Shown piece after piece: positions 1-6,201 of a DNA stretch of 6,201 bases; the first letter of the stretch is position 1, and each line of letters starts with the position of its first letter. Under the pieces are notes generated by a model. The model was not told the DNA's origin and searched no databases. It worked only from the letters and a program-made list of their open reading frames with translations. The stretch is taken from positions 1 to 6,201 of the forward strand of contig JASHTQ010000678.1 of NCBI GenBank assembly GCA_030040475.1, in the 5' to 3' direction. The position numbers and the translations under genes were made by a program. The stretch is from Streptosporangiaceae bacterium. Lineage in GTDB: Bacteria; Actinomycetota; Actinomycetes; Streptosporangiales; Streptosporangiaceae.

Positions 1-704
1 GCGGCCTCGGCGGCCCGCGCCCGGATCGGGACCGTGCCCATGTTGGTCAGCCCGATCCGCGCCTCGGCCACCTGCCCGTTGTCCCTGCGGGCCAGCGCGG
101 CAACGCCGACGATCGCCCAGGCCTGCGCGGTCGGCTGGAACTTCTCATACCGGAAGCCCCAGCCGGGGCCGAGCTTGGGCACCCGGATGGCGGTCAGGAT
201 CTCGCCAGGTGCCAGCGCGGTGGTGAGGTAGTCGACGAAGAAGTCGGCCGCGGCGATCTCCCGCTCCCCGCCGGGACCGGTCGCGATCAGCGTGGCGTCC
301 AGCGCGCTGATCACGGCGGGCAGGTCGCCTGCCGGGTCGGCGTGCGCCAGCGAGCCGCCGATCGTGCCGCGGTGCCGGACGGCGGGATCGGCGACCGTCG
401 CCGCCGTCGCGGCGATCAGCCCGCAGTGCTCGCGGATGAGCGGATCGCGGATCAGCGAGTAATGCGTGGTCATGGCGCCGATCACCAGCGAGTCCCCGGC
501 ATCGCGGACGCCGGCAAGCTCGCCGAGCCCGCCGATGTCGACGAGCAATTCCGGATAGGCCAGCCGCAGCCGCAGCAACGGCAGCAGGCTCTGCCCGCCA
601 GCGATCACCTTGGCGCCGTCCTCGTCGCCCCGGACCCCGGCCAGGGCCTGGACCGCCTCGTCCAGCGACGCGGGCCGCACGTAGTCGAACTTCGCTGGGA
701 TCAT
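1..704 (-). CDS. coxM: FAD-binding medium subunit of a form II CO dehydrogenase-like Mo hydroxylase (3' end cut off)
   Basis: This is the flavoprotein subunit of a molybdenum hydroxylase; it passes electrons from the 2Fe-2S subunit through FAD to the final acceptor. The frame is open from ATG at 704 to the left edge, giving 234 codons that begin [17 protein letters not shown]. Two FAD-binding signatures of the CoxM/CutM family are visible: [10 protein letters not shown] at residues 35-44 and [14 protein letters not shown] at 114-127. The family is usually about 280-300 residues, so roughly the last 50-65 (the rest of the C-terminal CO dehydrogenase flavoprotein domain) lie outside the window. 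The start is supported by GGGAGG (711-716 on the complement) six bases upstream and by the ATGA overlap with the stop of the large-subunit gene, which suggests translational coupling. No frameshift is seen. The family call is firm. The cox name reflects homology only, because CO oxidation is not shown. Confidence 0.93.
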   Translation of the reverse strand, partial: MIPAKFDYVRPASLDEAVQALAGVRGDEDGAKVIAGGQSLLPLLRLRLAYPELLVDIGGLGELAGVRDAGDSLVIGAMTTHYSLIRDPLIREHCGLIAATAATVADPAVRHRGTIGGSLAHADPAGDLPAVISALDATLIATGPGGEREIAAADFFVDYLTTALAPGEILTAIRVPKLGPGWGFRYEKFQPTAQAWAIVGVAALARRDNGQVAEARIGLTNMGTVPIRARAAEA

Positions 705-3061
705 CGGGTGCCTCCCGTTGCCTCGTTGATGGCTCGCCAGACCCGCTCGGCGGTGCACGGCATCTGCACGTCCGTGACGCCAAGCGGGCGCAGGGCGTCG
801 ATCACCGCGTCGACCACCGCGGGCGTGGAGGCGATGGTCCCGGCCTCGCCGACGCCCTTGACCCCGAGCGGGTTGGTCGTCGACGGGGTCTGCGTGCGTT
901 CGGTTACGAACGTGGGCAGGTCGGCGGCGGACGGGATCAGGTAGTCCGCCAGCGTCGTGGTCAGCAGGTTCCCGTCGGCGTCGTAGGCGGCCTCCTCGTA
1001 CAGCGCCTGGGCGATGCCCTGGGCCAGGCCGCCGTGCACCTGGCCCTCGACGATGAGCGGGTTCACCACCACGCCGACGTCGTCCACCGCCACGTAGGAG
1101 CGGATCGTGACCTGCCCGGTCTCGGTGTCCACCTCGACCGCGCACAGGTGCGTGCCGTGCGGGAAGGAGAAGTTGTTCGGGTCGTAGGTGGCCTCGGAGT
1201 CCAGCGACGGCTCGACGCCATCGGGCAGGTTGTGCGCGGCGAACGTGGCCAGCGCGATCTCGGCGATCGTGCGGCCCTGCTCCGGGTCGCCGCGCACCGA
1301 CCACCGGCCCGGCGTCCACTCCAGGTCGTCGGGCGAGACCTCGAGCAGGCCCGCCGCGATCGTCTTGGCCTTGTCGATGACCTTGTCGCACGCCCCGACC
1401 AGGGCGATGCCGCCGACGGCCAGCGAGCGCGAGCCGTAGGTGTCCATGCCCTTCGGCGCCACCAGCGTGTCGCCGTGCAGCACCCGGACGTCCTCGAACG
1501 GCACGCCGAGCCGGTCGGCCACGATCTGGCTCCAGGCCGTCTCGTGCCCCTGGCCGTGCGCGCTCGACCCGGTGACCACCTCCACCTTGCCGGTGGGCAG
1601 CATCCGGACCGCGGCGTGCTCCCAGCCGCCCGCGCCGTAGGCGAGCGCGCCCAGGATCCGCGACGGGGCCAGCCCGCACATCTCGGTGAAGGTCGAGATG
1701 CCGATGCCGAGCTGTACCGGGTCGCCGGACTCGCGCCGCGCGGCCTGCTCCTTGCGCAGGTCGTCGTAGCCGAACAGTTCGACCGCCTTGGCCGTGGCCG
1801 CCTCGTAGTTGCCGCTGTCGTAGGTGAGCCCGGCGATCGTGGTGAAGGGGAACTCCTCGTGCGTGATCCAGTTCCGCTTCCGCAGCTCGAGCGGGTCCAC
1901 GCCGAGCTCGGCGGCCAGGTCGTCCATGATGTGCTCGATGGCGTACGTCGCCTCGGGCCGGCCCGCGCCCCGGTAGGCGTCGGTGGGGGTCTTGGTCGTG
2001 AACACGCCGGTGCACGTGAACGAGTAGGCGTCCATCTTGTAGATGGCGTTGTACATGAACGCGCCGAGCAGCGGCACGCCCGGCGTGACCAGCATCAGGT
2101 AGGCGCCCATGTCGGCGAGCAGGTCCACGGACAGCCCGCGGAGCCGGCCGTCGGCGTCCGCCGCCACCTTGATCCGCTGGATCTGGTCGCGGCCGTGGTG
2201 CACGGCCAGGTTGCCCTCGCTGCGCGACTCGGTCCACTTCACCGGCCGGCCGATCTTGCGCGTCAGCAGCACCGACAGGAATTCCTCGGCGGTGACCTGC
2301 AGCTTGGACCCGAAACCGCCGCCCACGTCGGGCGCTATCACGCGGATGTTCTGCTCGGGGATGCCGAGCACGGCGGCGATCAGGAACCGCAGCACGTGCG
2401 GGATCTGGGTGGCGGTCCACAGCGTGACCTCGTCGCCGACGATCGCGGCGACGGTGGCGCGCGGCTCCATCGCGCACGGGATCAGCCGCTGCTGCCGGTA
2501 GGTCCGCTCGACCACGACCGGCGCGTCGCGGAACGCGGCCTCGATGTCGCCCTGGACGAACGGCCACACGAAGGACTTGTTTCCCGCCTCGTGCACCTTC
2601 GGCGAGCCCTCGGTGAGGGCCTCCTGCATGTCGAGCACCGGCGGCAGCGGCTCGTAGTCGACGTCGATCAGCTCGAGGGCGTCGGCGGCCGCGTACCGGT
2701 CGCGGGCGACCACGCAGGCAACTATCTCGCCCACGTAGCGGACCTCGTCGGTGGCCATCGGCGGGTGCGCCGGGATCACGATGTCCGGGGTCACCGGCCA
2801 GGCGCAGGGCAGGCTGCCCTGCTCGGCGGCGAAGTCCGCGCCGGAGAACGCGGCGATGACGCCGGGCGCGCCGCGGGCGGCGGAGACGTCGACCGAGGCG
2901 ATCCGCGCGTGCGCCAGCGGGCTGCGCAGGAAGGCGACGTGCACGAGCCCGGGCAGCTGGATGTTGTCGGTCCAGTTGGTCTGCCCGGTCACCAGCCGGG
3001 CGTCCTCCTTGCGGGCCCGCGCCTTGCCGATCTCCTTGCCGATCTCGGTGGTGACGGTCAT
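701..3061 (-). CDS. coxL: Molybdopterin-binding large (catalytic) subunit, form II CoxL-like / xanthine dehydrogenase family
   Basis: This is the catalytic subunit that carries the molybdopterin cytosine dinucleotide cofactor and hydroxylates the substrate in the cytoplasm. It is 786 residues, close to the ~800 of known CoxL. The N-terminal hammerhead domain covers roughly residues 15-145 ([15 protein letters not shown] near the start); the cofactor-binding domains fill the rest. Visible motifs are PCAMEPR (195-201), DVGGGFGSK (245-253), AYRGAGR (362-368), GQGHE (503-507) and GVGEAG (736-741), whose E739 is the expected catalytic glutamate. AYRGAGR is the form II loop; form I CO dehydrogenases have AYRCSFR, whose cysteine binds copper. 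True CO oxidation is therefore doubtful, and an aldehyde, purine or N-heterocycle is equally possible. An in-frame ATG exists at 3133, but 3061 is preferred because AGGGAG lies seven bases upstream, the homologous N-terminus begins there, and it makes an ATGA overlap with the small-subunit stop. There is no signal peptide. Confidence 0.95.
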   Translation of the reverse strand: MTVTTEIGKEIGKARARKEDARLVTGQTNWTDNIQLPGLVHVAFLRSPLAHARIASVDVSAARGAPGVIAAFSGADFAAEQGSLPCAWPVTPDIVIPAHPPMATDEVRYVGEIVACVVARDRYAAADALELIDVDYEPLPPVLDMQEALTEGSPKVHEAGNKSFVWPFVQGDIEAAFRDAPVVVERTYRQQRLIPCAMEPRATVAAIVGDEVTLWTATQIPHVLRFLIAAVLGIPEQNIRVIAPDVGGGFGSKLQVTAEEFLSVLLTRKIGRPVKWTESRSEGNLAVHHGRDQIQRIKVAADADGRLRGLSVDLLADMGAYLMLVTPGVPLLGAFMYNAIYKMDAYSFTCTGVFTTKTPTDAYRGAGRPEATYAIEHIMDDLAAELGVDPLELRKRNWITHEEFPFTTIAGLTYDSGNYEAATAKAVELFGYDDLRKEQAARRESGDPVQLGIGISTFTEMCGLAPSRILGALAYGAGGWEHAAVRMLPTGKVEVVTGSSAHGQGHETAWSQIVADRLGVPFEDVRVLHGDTLVAPKGMDTYGSRSLAVGGIALVGACDKVIDKAKTIAAGLLEVSPDDLEWTPGRWSVRGDPEQGRTIAEIALATFAAHNLPDGVEPSLDSEATYDPNNFSFPHGTHLCAVEVDTETGQVTIRSYVAVDDVGVVVNPLIVEGQVHGGLAQGIAQALYEEAAYDADGNLLTTTLADYLIPSAADLPTFVTERTQTPSTTNPLGVKGVGEAGTIASTPAVVDAVIDALRPLGVTDVQMPCTAERVWRAINEATGGTR
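711..716 (-). promoter_or_regulatory. Ribosome binding site of the medium-subunit gene
   Basis: On the minus strand GGGAGG stands six bases before ATG 704, within the last codons of the large-subunit gene. Together with the ATGA overlap it supports coupled translation of the two subunits. Confidence 0.75.
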
Positions 3062-3528
3062 GATGCCGCTCCCTGGCTGGCGGCCGCGCGCATGACCGCG
3101 CGGACGATGTTCTGGTACCCGGTGCAGCGGCACAGGTTGCCCTCGAGGCCCTCGCGGACCTCCTGCTCGGTCGGGTTGGGGTTATCCCGCAGCAGGTCGG
3201 CCGCGGCCATGATCATGCCGGGCGTGCAGTACCCGCACTGCAGCGCGTGTTCCTCGTGGAAGGCCCGCTGCAGCGGATGCCACTCGCCGTTCGCGAGCCC
3301 CTGGATCGTGGTGACCTCGGCGCCGTCGGCCTGCACCGCGAGCACCGCGCAGCTCTTCGCGGACAGCCCGTTCAGCAGGACCGTGCAGGCACCGCAGTTC
3401 GAGGTATCACAGCCCACCGGTGTGCCGGTCCGCCCGGCCACCTCGCGCAGATAATGAACGAGCAAAAGGCGCGGCTCGACGTCGTCGTCGTACCGCACCC
3501 CGTCAATGGTCATGCTGACCTTGGTCAT
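3058..3528 (-). CDS. coxS: 2Fe-2S iron-sulfur small subunit of the Mo hydroxylase
   Basis: This subunit carries two 2Fe-2S clusters that relay electrons from the molybdenum centre to FAD. It is 156 residues, normal for CoxS. The N-terminal plant-type ferredoxin domain shows C40, C45, C48 and C60 ([10 protein letters not shown], then SAKSC). The C-terminal helical 2Fe-2S domain shows C98 and C101 (QCGYCTPGM), then C133 and C135 ([10 protein letters not shown]). All eight cluster ligands are present. An in-frame ATG at 3588 would add 20 residues ([10 protein letters not shown]...), but ATG 3528 has AGGAGG just upstream and matches the family's short N-terminus ([10 protein letters not shown]). 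It is the first gene of the operon and overlaps the large-subunit start by four bases. The order small-large-medium is that of form II clusters; form I clusters run medium-small-large. The partner subunits leave little doubt about the role in the complex; the substrate is unknown. Confidence 0.95.
   Translation of the reverse strand: MTKVSMTIDGVRYDDDVEPRLLLVHYLREVAGRTGTPVGCDTSNCGACTVLLNGLSAKSCAVLAVQADGAEVTTIQGLANGEWHPLQRAFHEEHALQCGYCTPGMIMAAADLLRDNPNPTEQEVREGLEGNLCRCTGYQNIVRAVMRAAASQGAAS
3069..3074 (-). promoter_or_regulatory. Ribosome binding site of the large-subunit gene
   Basis: On the minus strand AGGGAG stands seven bases before ATG 3061, inside the 3' end of the small-subunit gene. 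It favours this start over the in-frame ATG at 3133, which would overlap the small-subunit gene by 76 bases. Confidence 0.7.
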
Positions 3529-3532
3529 GCGC

Positions 3533-3538
3533 CCTCCT
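3533..3538 (-). promoter_or_regulatory. Ribosome binding site of the small-subunit gene
   Basis: On the minus strand AGGAGG stands four bases before ATG 3528. It is a full anti-Shine-Dalgarno match and settles the start against the upstream in-frame ATG at 3588. Confidence 0.8.
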
Positions 3539-3735
3539 GGATGACCTACCTGGGCAGATAGCTCTGCTTTTGCCGCGAGCCACCCCACGAGCCAAACCTA
3601 GGACGGAGCCGGATCGGGTACCAGCCCCGCCCACCGCCGCGCCGCTGGTGTGACGCACGATCCGAACGCAGGCCAGTTCCCCCTCACCGCCCGCTACCAG
3701 TGTTGGAACAATGTGACTAGCGGGCGAGGCGGGAC

Positions 3736-3759
3736 CCGAAATTCGGCAAAAAATTTTGC
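3736..3759. repeat. Two abutting palindromes in an AT-rich island upstream of the Mo hydroxylase operon
   Basis: CCGAAATTCGG (3736-3746) is a perfect 11-bp palindrome with a single central base. It shares its last G with GCAAAA-AA-TTTTGC (3746-3759), which has 6-bp arms and two central bases. The stretch is far richer in A and T than anything around it. It lies about 210-230 bp upstream of the small-subunit start. It may be an operator or activator site, or may form part of a terminator for the preceding gene. Confidence 0.5.
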
Positions 3760-3788
3760 GCTCGCGGGCCGCCTGTGGGCTGCCCGCG
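3748..3788 (-). terminator. Possible intrinsic terminator of the saccharopine dehydrogenase-family gene
   Basis: Reading the minus strand, a 7-bp perfect GC stem (CGCGGGC with GCCCGCG; 3782-3788 and 3763-3769) with a 12-base loop begins 25 bases after the stop codon. Nine bases further on is a run of six T (3753-3748). The run is further from the stem than in a classic terminator and is itself part of a small palindrome, so this call is tentative. It could instead be part of the regulatory region of the downstream operon. Confidence 0.35.
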
Positions 3789-3813
3789 GCCGGCCGCCGC
3801 GAGCCCCGGGCCG

Positions 3814-5034
3814 TTACGGCGCGGGCGCGCGTTCCTCGCAGGCCCACGGCGAGCCGTAGTCGGTCAGCAGGTCGAGGAACGGCCGCGGGGGCAGCGCCTC
3901 CGGGCCGAGCACCCCGGTTCCGCCCCAGGCGCCGGTCTCGATCAGCTCGAGCGCGACGACCGGGTTGACCGCGGTCTGCCAGACCACCGCCTGCGAGCCG
4001 TACTCGGCCATCGACCAGGCGTTGTCGACCACGTGGTACAGGTACACCTCGCGCGGCGCCCCCGCCGGGCCGGTTCCCGTCACCCAGGTACCCGCGCAGG
4101 TCAGGCCGCTCATCTTGTCCCCGAGCGTGGCCGGGTCCGGCAGGCAGGCGGCGACGACGTCGCGGGGAGACACGCTGGCCCCGCCGACCTGCACCGGGTC
4201 CGTGCTGTCCAGCCCGAGCTTGTGCAGGGTGCGCAGCACGCCGATGAACTCGGCGCCGAGGCCGTACTTGAACGTGACCCGCCGCGCCTGGACCCACCGC
4301 GGCATCAGCAGCACCTCTTCGTGCTCCACGTTCACGCACTCCACCGGGCCGATGCCGGCCGGGAAGGTGAAGACCTCCGGCTCGCTGAACGGCTCGGTGG
4401 TGAACCAGCCCCGGCCGCGCTCCCAGATCACCGGCGGGTTCAGGCACTCCTCGATCGTGGTCCAGATGGAAAAGGTGGGGGCGAAGTCGTACCCTGCCAC
4501 CTCGAGGTTCGCGCCGTCCCTGACGCCGAGCTCGTCGATCTCGGCGAACAGCTCGTCGGCGGCGTACCTGGCGAACACGTCGGAAAGCCCGGGCTCCACC
4601 CCGATCCCCACCAGCGCGAGCCGGCCGGCCCGCTCCCACTCGGCCGCCAGCGCGAACTGGTCGTCGCCCAGCTTGACGCCGGTCTCGCGATACGGAGCCT
4701 GCGGGTTGGGGTGCGACAGCGACATCGCCATGTCCAGGTAATGCGTGCCTGCCCGCAGCGCGGCGCGAAACAGCGGCATCACGAAGCGGGGGTCGGTGGC
4801 GTTCATCAGCACGTCGCACCCGCGCCCGGTGAGCAGCTCGACGGTCGCCTGCTCGTCGCGGGCGTCCAGCTGCACGGCCTCGTACCCGTCGCGGGCCGCG
4901 GCGGCGCGCTGCGCCCTGCCCAGGTCGTAGTCGGCGATGACCAGCTCGGCGAACGGGCGGCGGGCGGCAATCCTGGCGATCGAGGTGCCCACCCCGCCCG
5001 CGCCTACCAGGAGTATGCGCATGGTGCTGATCAT
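3814..5034 (-). CDS. Saccharopine dehydrogenase-family NAD(P)-dependent oxidoreductase
   Basis: This is a 406-residue soluble oxidoreductase of the saccharopine dehydrogenase / lysine dehydrogenase superfamily. Members oxidise or reduce C-N bonds of amino acids or join amines to keto acids. The Rossmann fold is at the N-terminus: MRILLVGAGGVG (5-16) with GxGGxG at 11-16, and IADYD (33-37) ending the second strand. Acidic D35/D37 hint at NAD rather than NADP. Further family features are LMNATDP (76-82), HYLDMA (98-103), GIGVEPGLSDVFARYA (143-158) and GAWGGTGVLGPEA (368-380). The length is normal for the family. ATG 5034 is taken as the start, but ATG 5022 (residue 5), right before the Rossmann strand, is equally possible. 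Neither has a clear Shine-Dalgarno site, so a leaderless or weakly initiated mRNA is possible. The gene stands divergent to the permease gene across 217 bp and upstream of the hydroxylase operon on the same strand. The exact substrate cannot be read; a lysine-pathway role is one option only. Confidence 0.88.
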   Translation of the reverse strand: MISTMRILLVGAGGVGTSIARIAARRPFAELVIADYDLGRAQRAAAARDGYEAVQLDARDEQATVELLTGRGCDVLMNATDPRFVMPLFRAALRAGTHYLDMAMSLSHPNPQAPYRETGVKLGDDQFALAAEWERAGRLALVGIGVEPGLSDVFARYAADELFAEIDELGVRDGANLEVAGYDFAPTFSIWTTIEECLNPPVIWERGRGWFTTEPFSEPEVFTFPAGIGPVECVNVEHEEVLLMPRWVQARRVTFKYGLGAEFIGVLRTLHKLGLDSTDPVQVGGASVSPRDVVAACLPDPATLGDKMSGLTCAGTWVTGTGPAGAPREVYLYHVVDNAWSMAEYGSQAVVWQTAVNPVVALELIETGAWGGTGVLGPEALPPRPFLDLLTDYGSPWACEERAPAP

Positions 5035-5086
5035 AGACGCCGAATCGGCGCCGGGAATGTGAGACCAGTGGTTTTATTTTGGCGTT

Positions 5087-5108
5087 ACAACGGATATCGT
5101 TGTCCAAC
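5087..5108. promoter_or_regulatory. Candidate operator in the divergent promoter region
   Basis: ACAACG-GATAT-CGTTGT (5087-5103) is a perfect inverted repeat with 6-bp arms and a 5-base centre. Its right arm runs into a second short palindrome, GTTG-TC-CAAC (5099-5108). Both lie in an AT-rich patch between the divergent dehydrogenase and permease genes and overlap the -35 box of the permease promoter. That position would suit a repressor acting on the permease gene and perhaps on the dehydrogenase gene too. The regulator is not in the window; the TTGT/ACAA-type half-sites resemble those of GntR-family proteins only loosely. Confidence 0.5.
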
Positions 5109-5128
5109 AGCTAAATTTGTGCTAGAAC
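5100..5128 (+). promoter_or_regulatory. Predicted housekeeping-sigma promoter of the permease gene
   Basis: TTGTCC (5100-5105) and TAGAAC (5123-5128) are separated by 17 bases. Each box matches the consensus at four of six positions, and the -10 is preceded by TGC (5120-5122), an extended -10 element. A transcript would begin near 5135, leaving a leader of about 117 bases before ATG 5252. The -35 box overlaps the palindrome at 5087-5108. No comparable promoter could be placed on the minus strand for the dehydrogenase gene. Confidence 0.5.
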
Positions 5129-5181
5129 CGTAGCGTCAGGGGCGTTGATGACGTCGCGCCCTGGGCGGTCGAAACGTGGCA

Positions 5182-5234
5182 CCGGGTCCGGCCGATCCGC
5201 CGGTCCGCGGGCCGGCCCGGCGGGTGCCGGGCCG
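5182..5234 (+). other. Leader with two mutually exclusive hairpins before the permease gene
   Basis: The predicted 5' leader can form a perfect 9-bp stem, CGGCCCGGC / GCCGGGCCG (5213-5221 with 5226-5234), with a 4-base GGGT loop; it ends five bases before the AGGAGG ribosome site. An alternative stem pairs 5182-5193 with 5210-5220 (11 pairs, one bulged T at 5187, 16-base loop). Both use 5213-5220, so they cannot form together. This may control or stabilise translation, or may be a by-product of very high GC content. It matches no riboswitch class I recognise. Confidence 0.35.
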
Positions 5235-5239
5235 AAGCC

Positions 5240-5246
5240 AGGAGGA
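5240..5246 (+). promoter_or_regulatory. Ribosome binding site of the permease gene
   Basis: AGGAGGA stands five bases before ATG 5252. It fixes the permease start and follows directly after the 5213-5234 hairpin. Confidence 0.8.
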
Positions 5247-5251
5247 CAGAC

Positions 5252-6201
5252 ATGGCCACCGCCTCGGAGATCGAGCCGACAGAACAGATACAGGACAAGG
5301 GCCTGAAAACGGGCACGCTGGGCCTGATCTCGAGCACCGTCATCGCCACCGCGTCGGTTGCGCCCGCCTACAGCCTGGCGGCCACCCTGGCGTTCATCGT
5401 CGCCGCCGTGGCGCTGCAGGCCCCGGCCATCGCGGTGCTTGCGTTCGTGCCGATGCTGTTCTGCTCGATCGGCTACAACGAGATGAACAAGGCGGATCCC
5501 GACTGCGGCACCACGTTCACCTGGGCGACCCGGGCGTTCAACCCCCGGCTTGGCTGGGCGGGCGGCTGGGGGATCGTGGCCGCCGACATCCTGGTGATGG
5601 CGAGCCTGGCGCAGGTGGCCGGCCAGTACATCTTCCTGCTGTTCAACGCCAAGGGCATCGGCAGCAACCCGGCCAGCAGCTGGGTGCTTCTCGTCGGCGT
5701 GCTGTGGATCGTGGCGATGACCTACATCTGCTACCGCGGCATCGAGGTATCGGCGAACTTCCAGAAGGCGCTGCTGTCCATCGAGGTCGGCATGCTGCTC
5801 GTGTTCTCCGTCGTGGCGCTGATCAGGGTCGGCAACGGGCACCACCCGGCCGTCTCGCTGCACCCGAGCATCGGCTGGCTGAACCCGTTCGACGTGTCGA
5901 GCTTCAACGCGTTCGCCAGCGGCCTGATCCTCATGGTGTTCATCTACTGGGGCTGGGACACCGCGCTGTCGGTGAACGAGGAGACCAAGGACCCGGACAA
6001 GATTCCCGGCCGCGCGGCCATGCTGTCCACCATCATCCTGCTCGTCACCTACGCGATCGTGATCTTCGCGGCCCAGTCGTTCGCCGGCATCGGGAGCAAG
6101 GGCATCGGCCTGCTGAACCCCGCGCACGCCAGCGACGTGATCTCGGTCCTGGGCAGCGCGGTCTTCGGCAGCGGCGCGGTCGGGTCGGTGTTCAGTCACC
6201 T
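5252..6201 (+). CDS. APC-superfamily amino acid/amine permease (3' end cut off)
   Basis: This is an integral membrane transporter of the amino acid-polyamine-organocation superfamily, expected to import an amino acid or amine using the ion gradient. The frame is open from ATG 5252 to the right edge, giving 316 complete codons. After a polar N-terminal tail of about 20 residues come seven clear hydrophobic segments: about 23-46 (GLISSTVIATASVAPAYSL), 48-70, 101-131, 144-161, 173-193, 217-240 (containing FIYWGWDTALS) and 257-277. An eighth begins near 293. The conserved cytoplasmic loop NEETKDPDKIPGRA (242-255) after the sixth segment is typical of APC permeases. Family members have about 12 segments and 480-520 residues, so roughly the last third is missing. 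Expression is probably controlled from the divergent region with the dehydrogenase gene, which suggests that the transported compound feeds that enzyme. The substrate cannot be told from the sequence. Confidence 0.92.
   Translation, partial: MATASEIEPTEQIQDKGLKTGTLGLISSTVIATASVAPAYSLAATLAFIVAAVALQAPAIAVLAFVPMLFCSIGYNEMNKADPDCGTTFTWATRAFNPRLGWAGGWGIVAADILVMASLAQVAGQYIFLLFNAKGIGSNPASSWVLLVGVLWIVAMTYICYRGIEVSANFQKALLSIEVGMLLVFSVVALIRVGNGHHPAVSLHPSIGWLNPFDVSSFNAFASGLILMVFIYWGWDTALSVNEETKDPDKIPGRAAMLSTIILLVTYAIVIFAAQSFAGIGSKGIGLLNPAHASDVISVLGSAVFGSGAVGSVFSH

Larger units (their letters stand above)
3529..3813. other. Intergenic region between the dehydrogenase gene and the hydroxylase operon
   Basis: This 285-bp gap has no supportable gene. 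From the dehydrogenase stop towards the operon it contains a 12-bp perfect GC palindrome (GCGGCCGGCCGC, 3786-3797), a stem with a downstream T-run, an AT-rich double palindrome (3736-3759), and a small palindrome TGTTGGAACA (3701-3710). The stretch from about 3529 to 3700 should hold the operon's promoter and leader, but I found no convincing -35/-10 pair on the minus strand. A weak inverted repeat, ACCAGC...GCTGGT, lies at 3620-3649. The gap suggests that the operon is transcribed separately from the dehydrogenase gene. Confidence 0.6.

Noticed and set aside
3061..3133. Extended N-terminus of the large subunit from ATG 3133
   Set aside because: The extra 24 residues ([10 protein letters not shown]...) do not look like the family, and 3061 has the ribosome site and the ATGA overlap.
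1034..3454. An 806-codon open frame on the plus strand antisense to the large and small subunits
   Set aside because: Its product is low-complexity (rich in R, G, H, V, D) with no domain, and it lies wholly opposite genes with clear motifs. Long antisense frames are expected at this GC content.
3786..3797. 12-bp perfect palindrome GCGGCCGGCCGC after the dehydrogenase gene as a separate element
   Set aside because: GC-only palindromes of this size arise easily here; noted within the intergenic entry but no function is claimed.
3503..5107. A 534-codon minus-strand frame overlapping the saccharopine dehydrogenase-family gene
   Set aside because: The protein is mostly R, G, A and P without recognisable motifs, while the other frame of the same strand encodes a full Rossmann enzyme.
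3775..5133. A 452-codon plus-strand frame opposite the dehydrogenase gene
   Set aside because: Shadow frame of biased composition; no ribosome site and no domain.
5148..5306. Possible 52-codon upstream ORF in the permease leader, with AGGGG five bases before its ATG, ending inside the permease gene
   Set aside because: The peptide is R/G/P/S-rich and resembles nothing, and the ribosome site is weak. Translation through the hairpins could matter for regulation, but there is not enough to call a gene.
5111..6199. A 362-codon minus-strand frame opposite the permease
   Set aside because: The product is rich in H, D, R and Q with no fold signature, and the plus strand carries a clear multi-pass permease.
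1..6201. CRISPR array, tRNA/rRNA, insertion sequence or phage genes
   Set aside because: No spaced direct repeats, tRNA-like cloverleaf, transposase motifs or terminal inverted repeats were seen.

Overview
The window reads as chromosomal DNA from a high-GC actinomycete. Codons end almost always in G or C, long spurious reading frames lie antisense to every real gene, and Shine-Dalgarno sites are strong and purine-rich. Nothing points to a phage, plasmid or insertion sequence. There are five protein genes, two of them cut by the window edges, and no RNA genes.

Left part (1-3528, minus strand): a three-gene operon for a molybdenum hydroxylase of the xanthine dehydrogenase / aerobic CO dehydrogenase family. 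It is transcribed small subunit (2Fe-2S), then large subunit (Mo cofactor), then medium subunit (FAD, running off the left edge). The genes are joined by two ATGA overlaps. The S-L-M order and an AYRGAGR active-site loop in the large subunit mark it as a form II (CoxL-like) enzyme. It is not a proven CO dehydrogenase and its substrate is unknown.

Middle (3529-3813): a 285-bp gap holding a possible terminator for the next gene and an AT-rich pair of abutting palindromes. The promoter of the hydroxylase operon probably lies here too, although I could not place it. Next (3814-5034, minus strand) is a saccharopine dehydrogenase-family NAD(P)-dependent oxidoreductase.

Right part: a 217-bp divergent control region (5035-5251) has a palindrome overlapping a good extended -10 promoter, followed by a leader that can fold into two mutually exclusive hairpins. 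It leads into an APC-superfamily amino acid/amine permease (5252 to the right edge, plus strand).

A reasonable inference is a catabolic locus: the permease imports a nitrogenous compound, and the dehydrogenase and molybdenum hydroxylase oxidise it or its breakdown products. The sequence alone does not fix the substrate. The individual families are all known; what may be new is their combination and its regulation.
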